NCBI RefSeq assembly: GCF_008831285.2
Contig: NC_045150.1
Location: 6,770,001 to 6,834,000 of the forward strand
Length of the DNA: 64,000 nucleotides
Direction of reading: 5' to 3'
Source: Nymphaea colorata
Lineage: Eukaryota; Streptophyta; Magnoliopsida; Nymphaeales; Nymphaeaceae
Below are positions 1-12,259 of this stretch, in pieces (positions within the stretch are counted from its first letter, which is position 1; the number at the start of each line of letters is the position of its first letter). The notes beneath the pieces are model-generated. The model worked only from the letters and a program-made list of their open reading frames with translations. It was not told the DNA's origin and ran no database searches. The translations under genes were made by a program, and so were the position numbers.

Positions 1-2800
1 GCTGATCAGGACAAGTCCGATAGAATCGGTACTTTGCCATGGTCGATTCATTAGATATTGAAAATCAGTCGATTTATGAGAAACTGGTTCCTCTTATGCT
101 TTTCACATGCTTGACTTGGAGAGTTCCATCGTGTGTCTGCCTTCCACCATATTCAAGTTCAGCAACCTCTAGCAGCACGCCAGCACAACTGCTGCCTGCC
201 TTTGGCATTTCCCCATTTGCATCGTCTGGCATCGTTGATCACATCCTCCTCCTACATTTAGCCTTGTCTCTCTGCTAGCGCTAGCTGGATGGCTGTGCAC
301 GAGCCGAGTCGAACTCGAGCTCAGTTAGCTGGACTCGTATATTGCTCAGCTCGAACTTGCGTCAAGCTGCACAAAGCCACTCGAACTCGACTCAATAGAC
401 AGAGTCTTGGCTCGAGCGCAACATGTTTATGCTCATTTGCCAACTCCTTATTTGACTTGATCCCCTTCCTTGGTTTTAAGTTTGGAAATTATTAAAAAAA
501 TAACCTAGATTTAATGGGCTTACTAGAGCTTAATCAAATCATGTAAGTCATACTCAAATCATGTAACTCACTTATAAACAAGTTGAGCTGGAATCAAGTT
601 TTTGCAAGCAAGTTCAAATTGAGCCCATGTTGGCTCGACTGTCACTGCAGCCCTAGAAACAACCCTCGAACGATGACATGCAAGGAATTTGCTTAAACGA
701 CAGAAGTACAATTTTTTGACAACACACATAGATACTATAAGCTGCTAATCATGGTTAAAACAACAAGTAGATGTGCCTTAAAAGAGTATTTGGTAGCAGG
801 AATATTGTATTAATGTTTCATGAATCTATATCGAAAATTTATGGAACTGAAATTTTTTCCAAGAAAACTTTATTTGATGTGACCCTCTTGATATTTTAAA
901 CACTTCAGTTATATCTTTACTCTATTGGCAAGTTCCTTTGAGCAACCTCCTACAAAAATTTGCCAAAAGAAAAAATTTATTTGGGATGTTGTTGAGTTGG
1001 TCTTGTATTTGTGAAGTTTAGTAACAAGCATTCTTAAAGGGAGTAGTGCGAGGATAGGAAAGAGGAAAGCCTGCCCATGTGCCATGATGGTGCGCCAGAA
1101 AATTTCGTTAAAAGGAAAGGGTCAAAAGGAAGGAAGATCGGAATTGGACGGACAATGCGACAAACGTCACTGTATCACCTTTTGCGAGACTGTGACCTTT
1201 ATTTATTGCACAATCATTCATTTCTAATAGATATTTATTTAAAAAGAAGTTAAATATTCGATTCATCAATTTTGTAAATTTTTATTTGGGAGAAACCGTT
1301 CTAAGACTTGGTCAGTCACTTGATGCATAAAACCCTTAACGTCATTTCTTTTATATTTTCAAAAGTTTTTATTGAGAAAATCTTGATAAAAATAAATAAA
1401 TTAAAAACATATAAATGGATCATATTTATACAATAAAACAAACTTTTTACTAGGATTGTAAAAATTGGAAACTGAATCTAATCAGCCAGTTCTTCAATTT
1501 AGTGAATCAGCAGATCTGTTGACCCAATTGAATTGGTTAAGAATCCGTAAAACATATTATTATAGACATTATTTTAAAAAAATAAAGTATTTTAAAAATA
1601 AAAAGAATAAATGACGCTCTTGACTTAAACTTGACTCGTTTAATAAACAAATCACACTTGAGGTAAAACTTGTTGAAAGCGAGCTCGGGTTATTCACATG
1701 TTGTACAACCCCGCTACGGATCTTGATAGATCTGATATGAATAAGATGTACTCTTTAGTGTATCTGCTTTATCGGGTATTTACATATTTGGATGAAAAAT
1801 TCATATCATATCAAAATTCATAATAAATTTACACTCAAATTTAATCTGACTTTTTGAAGAGAATCTTGAATACATTATGATATGTTTATTTAAAACTAAA
1901 TCTGAAACAGATAAGATATTATTTAAATATAATCCGGTTCAATTTCTTAATTGGATGCCAAATTTTAGGCAGTCTTGCCCGATATGTGATCAGGATAGGA
2001 GCATTGACATCCATAAACCCTGCTAAACTATAATGGTAATAACTTCAGCTCAACTCTTAAACTTGCAATTCAGCTTATTAAACTTTGTCTGTAGTCCCTT
2101 TTTTTCCAGATGAGGAACTCTTCAAGAAAACTCAAAACAAAAAACTTTCAAGCTATATACCATAAAAAACTTGGGTAATAAAATGACAAAATCTAGACTT
2201 AATTGAAACAATAAAAGAACTAGGACAACATAATCACAAAATTATGACTTGGATACAAGGTTGTAAGTGAATGTTCCTATAAAAAATTAGGTTACAAAGT
2301 CGTTTGTCTTTGGAAGAGATATCTTAAAGAGATCGAAACCCCATAGAGAAGCACATCTATCAACTATCAACTAAAGTGTCACACATCATTAATTTACAGT
2401 ATTTTCATTACTCCTCAAAACAACTAGGTTGTCTTCGGTGTTCTTGGTAAAAATTGAAAAAAAAAATGTGTCCTCTCACAGCCACTCAAAGGAACGTGCC
2501 ACATTCTTGAGAGCGCTCCTTGTAAAAGTCCATAACTTTTGCATTTAAATTTACGAAAGCCGAGCAATTATCTTGGTAAATGGACACGCCCAAACGCGCC
2601 TTCGGACTTTGGTGTTCCACTGATTGAATCCTTATTTTTCCGCTGTTTCCTGGGACTGGGACTGGTAGCAAATGGCGGATAAAATATGACAAAAAACCAA
2701 ATAAAAAAGAAGTCTATGGAACATGTTGGCATTAATTGCCTACTCGAGCGTTCGCAGATTCATCCGCATTAAGTCTTGTGACATGAGGATGCGTGCTTCT
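1..2800. other. Intergenic, repeat-rich, no gene seen
   Basis: No open frame here resembles a known protein and none is longer than about 80 codons. From about 290 to 650 there is a stretch with many scattered CTCGAG/GAGCTCG-like words (a diverged transposon-derived repeat). A similar GAGCTCGGG-containing trace lies near 1616-1700. The remainder is AT-rich single-copy-looking DNA. The promoter of the downstream PHR1-like gene should lie in the last few hundred bases. Confidence 0.5.
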
Positions 2801-2815
2801 GTTAACCAGCCAATC

Positions 2816-2900
2816 ATAGAGGGAGGGAGGGGGAGAGAGAGATAGAATGAGAGAGGGAGGGGGAGAGAGAGAGGCGGCTCCTATCCGTCTTCCCAGGTGA
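2816..2900 (+). promoter_or_regulatory. GA-rich tract, probable 5' leader of the PHR1-like gene
   Basis: A purine tract of GAGGGA and GAGA units, typical of plant core promoters and 5' leaders, is followed by a CAG/GTGAAG site near 2896 that could be a leader-intron donor. The coding start lies 1.2 kb downstream, so a leader intron is likely. Several short ATG frames lie between (for example at 3692 and 3760) and could act as upstream ORFs if that part is exonic. The transcription start cannot be fixed from sequence alone. Confidence 0.35.
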
Positions 2901-4077
2901 AGGGAAAAAGTTTGATAGGCGCAGAAAAAAAAATTCCAGCTATTTCGCCCATTTTACTGCCAATAAGCAGCTGTTTTTTTCTTTCCACATTTCTGTCCTG
3001 TTTAGATGCTGTTCGATGGATTTCTTGAAGAGCTAGAAATTTGTTCCGCACCATCAGGTCAGTGGTTAGTTCAGATATGGGACTACAAGCTGGGCCTTTT
3101 CATGGTCTCCTCGATTTTTCAGTCGTAAGTTTGTGTTGTTGTTTTTTGGGGACTCGTGTTTGGAACGATATTCGATGGATAAATGGTTTACTATTCACGA
3201 TGCTTCATTCCCCTCTTTCTCTTCCGGTTTCTTCTTTGATTTGATGTAAAAGTTTGATTAAACTGTCTCGAATCTGTAGTCTTTAGACATTTTTCACTAA
3301 ATTGCTTATTGAAACGCGACTCTTTTTTCATTGAACCATCTGAGACTGTTTACTTTTTTTCTTTTTTTTTTCCCTTTTCTTTTCTTCTTGGGTTTGATGA
3401 CTAGATGTGGTTCAGCGAGATGTATGAAGCATAAAGAATCTGCACTCTTTTCTTTTGTTTTTATGTGTTGTGTGCTCTTTTCTGACGGTTCTGGTCTTCA
3501 TGGATCTGTTACCCTTGATGGATGGCACTCCTTTTGTTGATTCCTTTTCGGTTGTACTGCTTGTTCAATTGGTTATTGACGCTATCTGTTTGCTGATTGG
3601 CCAAGGTGAAGTAAAATCTCTTAATCCATTGTTGCAGGATTTGTTGCTCTTCTCTGTAGCAGACAAGCAGTGCATTCAGCAATCAATTAGCTATGTGGAG
3701 CTCCAATTCTTGTGGAACATTGTAGACTGTCCAGAGTTTCATTGCCCCGCAACCTGGGGATGTCCTGCCAATATATGCTGGGCCGCCTGAAATTGTGATA
3801 CTTCACAATTTCCTTCTCTTCGGTAGCCCCGACCCCCAATTGAAGCCACAATAATCTCATCAATGAAGGCAATTGGTAGATATGTTTCTGAAAGGAACAG
3901 GAATGGCCTTCAGTTCCATTCATTCCCTCCCCTCAAGTTTTGAAAATAGTATCCTTTAATGATCTCAGAATTTAGGATTTGCCTTCTCACTTTGATAATG
4001 ATAGGTCGTCCAAGATCATTTGTTTAACGGTCAGTACCTACAAGCAGTCAGTTAGAAGCTTAATATATGTAGAGACC

Positions 4078-7000
4078 ATGGAAAGTCACAGTGTTGAAGT
4101 TGTAAAACGGAGCGATTCACCAAGAGGAGCTATACGGCCAGTGTGTGCTAGCTCTGCAGCATTTCGTGATCTATCTGATACAGGATCAGATGGTGAGAAT
4201 GCTCCAGAACACAGCTTTACATTATCACTTTCACCAGATGCACGACCACTCTGCCCTTCTTCATCAAGAAGCCAGAAGCTTTTAATCCGTCGCAAGATTG
4301 TGAGTTCAGAGTCTGGGCTGGATGGTGCTGATTCCTTTTCCTGTACCAAGGAATCCAATATTCATTCTCCTTCTTCAACATTCTGCACCAATCTGTACTT
4401 GTCAACTTCAACATGCGCTGAGAATTACAGGCATCTCGGCAACCTACCTTTCCTTCCGAATCCTACATCCCCTTCTCCAGCCTCAGTGCTCAATTCTTCA
4501 AATTCTTTTGCTGTTGATCTCACATTAGGACATCAGTGCTCTAAAGATGAATATGTTGAAGAGAATACAAATGATTACCTCAGCTTGAATGGTGATTGTG
4601 TAGCTGATCCTGAGCATTTGAACGACGACATTGCATATCCTGAGCTGCAAGAATGGGATTTTCTCTCGGATCAACTCGACATGGCAATCACAGACGATGG
4701 GAAAAATCCCAGCCTGGATGTACGTATGGTCAGGTTTTCCTTTCTGCTTGACAGAAAGAACCAACTAGATGAATATGTTTTTCTTAGAAATTCTTTCTTC
4801 TTTTAAATGCATTTCTTTCTTCTCTCTTTTTTTTTTTTTTTTTTTTGAACTTTTCTTCTCCTGTAATGTTCTTGCAGCTTCTTTTGGCATTCCATGACGA
4901 ATATAATCTTTCATTGTTTAGGAAATATGTAAAGAACCTGAACCATCAGCAGCAGCCAAGAAAGCTGAGTCTGAATGCATCCTGACACACCGAGTGCCTC
5001 TCAGCACAGTCTGTGGGAAAACTCAATCCAGCTCCAAATCCGGAATCGCAACCATCAACAAACCAAGGATGAGGTGGACAACAGAGCTCCATGAGCGTTT
5101 CATAGAAGCCGTGAGCAAGCTCGAAGGGGCCGAGAGTAAGTCTCCATTAACAAAGATAATAAAAACTAAGCACCTTGAATTTTAGTTGCATCAATTTTCT
5201 CATGTTTGCCTGTGCATAACCTGCAGAAGCTACTCCCAAGGGTGTATTAAAACTCATGAATGTTGAGGGTCTGACGATCTATCATGTGAAAAGCCACTTG
5301 CAGGTGCTTTCTGGGCGTCTCTTCATGTTATCCCTGCTTAAATTAAATTAAGGCGAAGACCCTGACATTTGCATATGACTTTAAATCTGCAGAAATACCG
5401 CTTGGCGAAATATCTACCACAGACTAAGGAAGGTAAGAATATGGATGCACAATGACGTGTACTTGGTTCCTCTAGATAGTTTACACAAAGGAATGAAATT
5501 GAAAGAAGCAGTTTGTGAATTCCAAATGTGTGTGCCTGCTTTTTTCCATACTGTTTTCCCTACACGCTTTCTGAGAATCTAAATGCATTTGCTGGTTGGG
5601 AAGGTCGTGTAGCTTTTCTAGTTTTTTGTTTCTGTTTGTTTACCTCATCGCTTATTAAACTGATGAAACAATTGCCTGTTTCTTCCTTAGAGAAAAAGAC
5701 ATCGTGTTCAGAAGACAAGAAGAAGGCACCAGCTGCCTCCCAGGAAGAGCTGGTCCTCAAAAGGTATACTTCAGTATTTTTGTGCTCTTCACGGCCAGAC
5801 TAAAACGGCTTTCCCTGTTTGTGTTTCTTTTCTTAAATTTACAGTATTCACCTGAATTTGCCACTAATATGCTCATCTCTGCCCCTTCCATTGGTGGGGC
5901 GTCCTGGGCAAGAGTTCCCTACACCTGGCTAGGAGCTTGGGCTTTAAACCTTCTACTTAAGATCATGATTTCAAAATTTGGGGTGAGTCTGACCCAATTT
6001 TTTTCCTTCTTTTCGTTTCCTCCATTTCTTTTTTTTTTAAAAAAAAGGGACAAAAAACAGAAAAAAGGAAAAGACGATGCTTCGACTTAGCATCGACTTT
6101 TTGGAACAATCATTTCCAAACTGAATGGTCTTGGTCGAGAGAGACTAAACTTTGCCTTTTGGTTCGTCGTGAGAGAGATTAAACTTTGTCTTATAGTTTG
6201 TTTGACAACAGTAACAATCAATATGCAATATGTACGTACTTCAAATGTTTTATGTATCTACCTCAAATATATAAAATAGTGACGTAGTGTTATTGTTGTC
6301 AAATAACTCCAAACCAAAATATATGGAAAAGTGACAAACAATCATTATTTGCCAAATTCCCGTGATGGCCATGCCATGTCCCCGAAAACGCACGTATGAG
6401 TTCACTGGAGTTTGAAGCTGTTGGTGAAAGCAAAAGATGAGATCAACCGGTCAATGTTTCGCGGAAGTCCTTTTTTATATACTTTATTAAATTCAAATAT
6501 TATATTGAATTGTTATTCACTTTTATTATTAAATATTGGATTTGCTAAACGTAATGATCCACCGTCCACGTGTATAAGCCAGGACGACGGTGTCACCAAG
6601 AGCCTTATGTGGCGCTCTGGAACAACACCACATTAGTTAGAGAACACTTGAGCTTTTTTTTACTTACGGACTATTAACTGGTTTTAGAGGCATGCAAGTT
6701 ACCGAGGCCCTGCGCATGCAAATGGAGGTCCAGAAACAGCTCCATGAACAGCTCGAGGTGTGTCACTTCCTTTCCATTCCTAACTAAACATCCTCTTTTC
6801 TTCTTAAAGCATCCGTGTGTTATTCAGACACTTGATTCCTATCTCATCTTTTTTTTTGCCCTTTTGGAATGCTCCCCCGTTCTGTATTTTTCTCAGGTTC
6901 AAAGGGCCCTCCAATTGAGGATTGAAGAACATGCTAGGTACCTGCAGAAAATACTGGAAGAACAACAAAAAGCAGGCCATACATTTATGTCTGCTTGCCA

Positions 7001-7283
7001 TCTGCAAAAGACGTGTGACTCAGAAGCCATACATTCTGGCGAGCAACTGACAGATTTAATGCCACGAGCTGGCCAGGAAGCTGATTCCAACTCTTCCCTG
7101 TCACAAGTTAGTGCTCCCGCCAATGGTTCAACATCACCTACGAGCAACAAAAGAGACACCTGTTTGGAAACGAACGACTCAAGCGGCCAAGATGAATCAC
7201 CAATTCACCCAAAAAGAATTCGCCTGGGAAAGGACGAAAGCTGTGACGATGCAGTCGTCAAGAAATCAGAACCATTGCAGTGA
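4078..7283 (+). CDS. PHR1-like MYB-CC transcription factor
   Basis: Nuclear GARP/MYB-CC factor of the PHR1/PHL group. Relatives bind P1BS elements and drive phosphate-starvation genes, and are held back by SPX proteins. Inferred exons, all GT-AG: 4078-4719, 4922-5135, 5227-5303, 5393-5432, 5691-5763, 6688-6757, 6897-7283. The frame is kept throughout and gives 500 residues. ATG 4078 is the first in-frame ATG of the exon. Order: Ser-rich acidic N-terminus 1-260; MYB-like domain about 263-314 beginning RMRW and ending in the diagnostic SHLQKYR (308-314); Lys-rich linker 323-349; coiled coil about 350-396 with the family motif [14 protein letters not shown] split between exons 6 and 7; low-complexity tail with a basic patch PKRIRL. 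Exon 7 joins exon 6 exactly inside the coiled coil, as in relatives. The family is certain; the orthologue within the PHR/PHL group is not. Faces the CAX2-like gene tail-to-tail. Confidence 0.93.
6196..6314. mobile_element. Short TIR element in the fifth intron of the PHR1-like gene
   Basis: The ends are near inverted repeats: GTTTGTTTGACAACAGTAAC on the left and its diverged complement (GTTATTGTTGTCAAATAACTCC) on the right. Related ends occur near 23931-24100 and 41648-41797, so this is one small nonautonomous family, possibly hAT-like. I could not find a clean target duplication. Confidence 0.45.
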
Positions 7284-7400
7284 AACTGTGGAAGTTTCTT
7301 TTGGTGTACTGTAAATCCCGCCAACCTTTATGTTTCTAAGTTCCCTGGCTTGTAACAATGCTGATAGAATGCTGAATCTCAAAATAAATTTTCCTGTTAA
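7284..7400 (+). terminator. 3' UTR and poly(A) signal of the PHR1-like gene
   Basis: An AATAAA hexamer at 7383-7388 lies 100 bases after the stop codon, a normal position for a plant poly(A) signal. The cleavage site itself cannot be read from the sequence. Confidence 0.45.
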
Positions 7401-8577
7401 ATCAGCAAGGAGCAAAACTTCAATGGTCCTCGTGTAGTGGAAAAAAGGAGAGCTTGAACCGAACCAGTAACTTTTATACCAAAATGAACTGTTCTCCATG
7501 GAGGAAAACAGAAATTAATCACATTCTTATATATTTAGTACTATACATTAAAAGAATGTTTTATACTATAATATGCTCAGAAGCCTCGATGAGTATACTT
7601 AACACAGCTGATATGTGAAATTTTCCCTTCTGCGTCTACCAGAGATGTGGACTCTCTCTTCTGTTCTCCCCTAGAATTAGGTGTTGGCTGCCCTCTGCTC
7701 TACTCAAAGAACAGGGTTCTCTTGTATATTACTACTGCATCTTGCCCGAGTTTACATCAGCATTTGAATCAGAATATATACAATGCAATAATGAATCTGA
7801 ATCGGTTGCCCAAAGAAAAACCGGGCTGTTATCACTCATGCTGCTAGAGTTCACATTTGGTCAGGCTTGTCATGATGTCACCTGCAGCAAGGATCTAGTT
7901 TATCAGGTAATTATGTCATATATGATAAAGCAAAAAGCAAAAAGTTCTGTGTTGCATTGGGCAGACGTGCATAGCATTGTATTCAGGTACAAGTGAACTT
8001 GATAAAACACATAGGGAAAAGAATCAAGGGGCTAGTATTATAGTGAAGCGCTTCAGCTAGAGGCCCAATACTAGATATGGGTTCATTTATAGGCATGTTA
8101 CAATTAGCTCTCACATGTCATCAGATAAGAATTTTCTGCTGGAAATTATAAACTAACCATTCTGCCATTTACAAAGTTATCCAAGAAAACGTGAATAGAT
8201 GACAGATCCATGGTTCTGGAAAAAGGACTAATTATGTCAGTTCTTTTTTAGGTTCTCAATGCCTTTTCATTCTCCTGTTACGGACCAGTTTGTACCCTAG
8301 CAATATTTCCTTTCCTTCCTCAAAGTTGTACATATCCTCTTCACTGCTTGCATGTTTTTTTTATTTCTGACGCATGAAATAGAAAAGTAGCAGCATAAAT
8401 ATATAAAATGCCTATAAAACTCAAGCTAAAAGTTCAAATATGCGAGCAGAAATATAACATTCAGTAAATTAAGTAGGAAATGAATACCTCATTGGTTTCC
8501 AATTTCCAGGAGGCCTACCTTTACGCCCATTGTTTTAGAAGATAGGCAGCTTGCTGACGCTCCATGAAACTAGGTAC

Positions 8578-11500
8578 CTAAAATTTTTCAAGGAAAGTAT
8601 TCAAGAAGTGCCAAAAGCAAGAATTCTCTAATCCAAGGCACGAATGCTTGGAACTGATTAAGGTACGTGACTCACCAATAGCAGGATCCACGTGAAAAAA
8701 GAAGCTCGCGGACACTATGAAATAGCAGAGGAGAAGCATCAGCCCTTTGAAATAATTTGACGTGCCCTCCTATGGTAAAACCAACAATTTATTATTGTCA
8801 ACCCACTAGAATGGGAAACAGAAAATCAGGATCTAGGAATGGAATGCACTTCTAAGACATCTACGAACACAACGTCTTTCCAATACATTTGTAAGCTAAA
8901 TTAACACAGATTCAAGATACCGTGCATGGTAAAAAGTGCCACATTCAACACATTACACATCCCAGTACTTTGTGCAGTTGATACAGAAAGGAATGGTCGA
9001 ACGGTCGTTTGAGGAGGTGCATAAAAGTACACCAACATGCACGCACATGTCAGTCAAATCTACATACCTTTCCTGTTCATCAGTTTACTGTTCAAATTTA
9101 AAGGCCAGCTATTTTCTAAAACCAGAGCTTGTCCTATAAAATTTCCTAAAAGAAGGAAGGAGGTTTATCCAACCACATTTTTGAAGCTGAAATTTGAAAC
9201 ACGCATCTTCATATTACACAAAAAAATACTTGAAAAGAGAAAAAAAACCACTGCTTGCAGCTTCTTTCCTCTTGGAGCACGATATAAGGCTTTGGCTATT
9301 AAATGTGGTCCACGAACGACAATCATTTTATCATATCGTTTCAACTCCCTTGGTGTTTTTTTATTTTCTTACAGACTGACCTGAAGCATGAATGCCACCA
9401 CTAGAACAGTCATAAAAAGTGTAGCAGTCTCAAAGAGTTGGAAGTTTAAGTCCATTGGCTGTCCCATGCACCATCCAATAACTACACAAAAAGGAATCTG
9501 CAGCAACATCAATCCCCCTCAATAAAAGAAAAGATCAATAAACGAAACAAAGGACAAAAACAGATTTGAATGGTTAGCTGTAGCTGGTATGATTAAAAAC
9601 ACTGCAACAAGATTAATCACCTTAAAAACAAAAACATCAAGACAAAAGAAAGAAGGAAAAATATATTCTAAGTTTCTAACGGTTAGCTATGTCTGGTATT
9701 AAGTCCTTGACCAAGAACAGCATAAACTGAAACTGAGAAAATGGCCTAAACATGACAATGGTCATTATGCATGATACATGAGTTCCAGGTTCATCGAACA
9801 AACTGAGCACGACCAATATAAGTTGGACTGAAATCAGTAATCAAACATAACTTGCCAATAGATGTCTAAAGACTACAAAGTAGTTTTCACGAAAGTTGAT
9901 CTTTTGTTTGACCATTCAGCAAGCATCCAGTAGCAAGAGATACTTAAAAAGAGGAAGCATTCTTTTAAAAAATAGCAATTTAGCTGCTATTCTAACAACT
10001 CAAACAAAGATCTCCTGCAGAATAATATTCGTTTCTTATGATGCTATATGGTAAAATAGTACACCAAAATTTAATGCATAAGTCATATCTTAGAGACTAC
10101 TTCCAAACTAACAAGATAATTTGGAATAACACAGGAATAAACTATCACTACAACCTAATGTATAAGAAAGATGAAATAGGTTTGACTGTATCGCACAATG
10201 TGGGCCCATATCATGTGATACGTATCACATAGGTTTAAACAACCTATACGATATGCCTACAGTATAGAATACGCCCTTCTATAGTACGACACATGGACAA
10301 AATTTAAAAGAAAAAAAGGACCCAAGGCTCCGTTTTCGTGCTTCTTTTTAAAATAACTCCTCCCTCCCGCTTTGTAAACATCTCTAAGAGCTACATGAAG
10401 GAGACGTTTTGCTAGTTTTATAGAAAAATCAACCATATATTGGTGAAGACATTTGAAAGCATTGAAACAATTAATGAAGAAAATAAGGATGAAAATAAAG
10501 ATGATGATGCTTATCTTTGATTCATGATATTTGGCACTTGGCAGTGAATAATTATATGTTGCGAACTTGTGGTATAATCTAAAACACTTTAAACTTGTGA
10601 TGGATGCTTATTATGTCATTTTGAATCTATGATTTCTCATCTATGAATGTGTTTTTGATATATTATGGCTTATGAATGATGAATTGTCAATATTCTCTAT
10701 GTGTGATAAGTTTTTTATATGGAAGTCATTTTCTTGATTGTTTCTGAAATTTTCTCCTTTTTTATTTTTTATTTTTTTAATTTTACAATATTCTATGCCA
10801 CATTTATGATACGTTACGATGCGTAGGTCAGCCCGATAGATATACGTTATGGTATGCCTTTTACAACATTGTGTGCAGTTGTTCTTGTAGGATAAAAATA
10901 ATCTATCAAACAGGAATTTAATGCCATTTACTTTGTAGTTAAAACTATGCATTTGCTCTGTAGTTAAAAGTGTGCCTGAGATAATGCCTCAATCTGCTAC
11001 ACATTATGCGGTTGCTTAGACACCTAGGCTGAGGCAACTAGGTCGTCCAAACAAAATTTACTGTTTAATATTATTTTGTTTGTTCTATCTTCTAGTATAT
11101 TAGTAGATTGATTGAAAGTGGAGTCTTTCAAATCCCTAGTTTGACCCTCTTTCCTCTTTCTTTTTCTCCCTCTTTATCTTTTTCCCTTTTTTTTCCTGTT
11201 GAATAGGAATGCCCAGGCTTTGCCTAGGGTTTTATTAAGGTCTGACACCTAGGCCTTCAACTCAGTTTGAACTACATATGACATAGGTCCCTACACAGCC
11301 GGGCCATGGACCATGAAACCATAAGCTGGCGAACTGTGCCTCGAAGTGGTGGATTACTGAAAGTTATTGCCATACACTACAAAAAAAACATGCAGTCATT
11401 GACACATGGATTGATGGCTGTTGGTGAAAGTAAATTTTTATTGGCGTCCAACCTGAAGTGTCGATGAAGATGGACTTTCATCGATGTTCAGAGAACAGCG

Positions 11501-12178
11501 TCGATGAACATCAGTTTTCACCAACGTGTCCGTGAAAGTCGGTGAAAGTTCATTTTTACCGACGGTCGGAAAGTGGCCGTCAGTAAAAATGATAATTTCA
11601 TATGACACTAAGACTCCTTGCGTCGGTGAAGGTACTTTTTGGTGAAAGATTACTGACGTCTAGAGGTTGCATTGGTAATATATTTATTTTTTGTAGTGAT
11701 AATATGCAGACCACTCAATGGAAGGTATAAAATATCAAGTCTAAAATGGTGCACAGACATTTACCCTAGTAGACTAGACTTATATTGTGATGACTCCATA
11801 GGAATAACTAAAATGCTCTCATGAAGATAACCTTAATATGAAATTAAAATTATGAAGGATGCTAAATAGAAGAGATAAACAAATTTAGAATAGTTACCAC
11901 AAACATTGATATTTGTGTAGACGAACCAATTGCAACTCCCAATGAAATGTCCTGAATTAAAATAAGGCATTAGTCATCCCTTAAAAAAAGTGAAAACGAT
12001 ATTTAGACCAAGCCGCAAATACTTACAAGTTTGTCTTTCATAGCAAACATAATGGCACTTGCATGCTCTGCAGCATTACCTACAATAGGCAGCAAGATAA
12101 CACTAATAAAGGAGATCGGCATTCCCAATGATTCAGAAGCTCCCTGCAAGAGAGATAACAAATAGACAGATAGATAGT

Positions 12179-12259
<81 letters not shown>

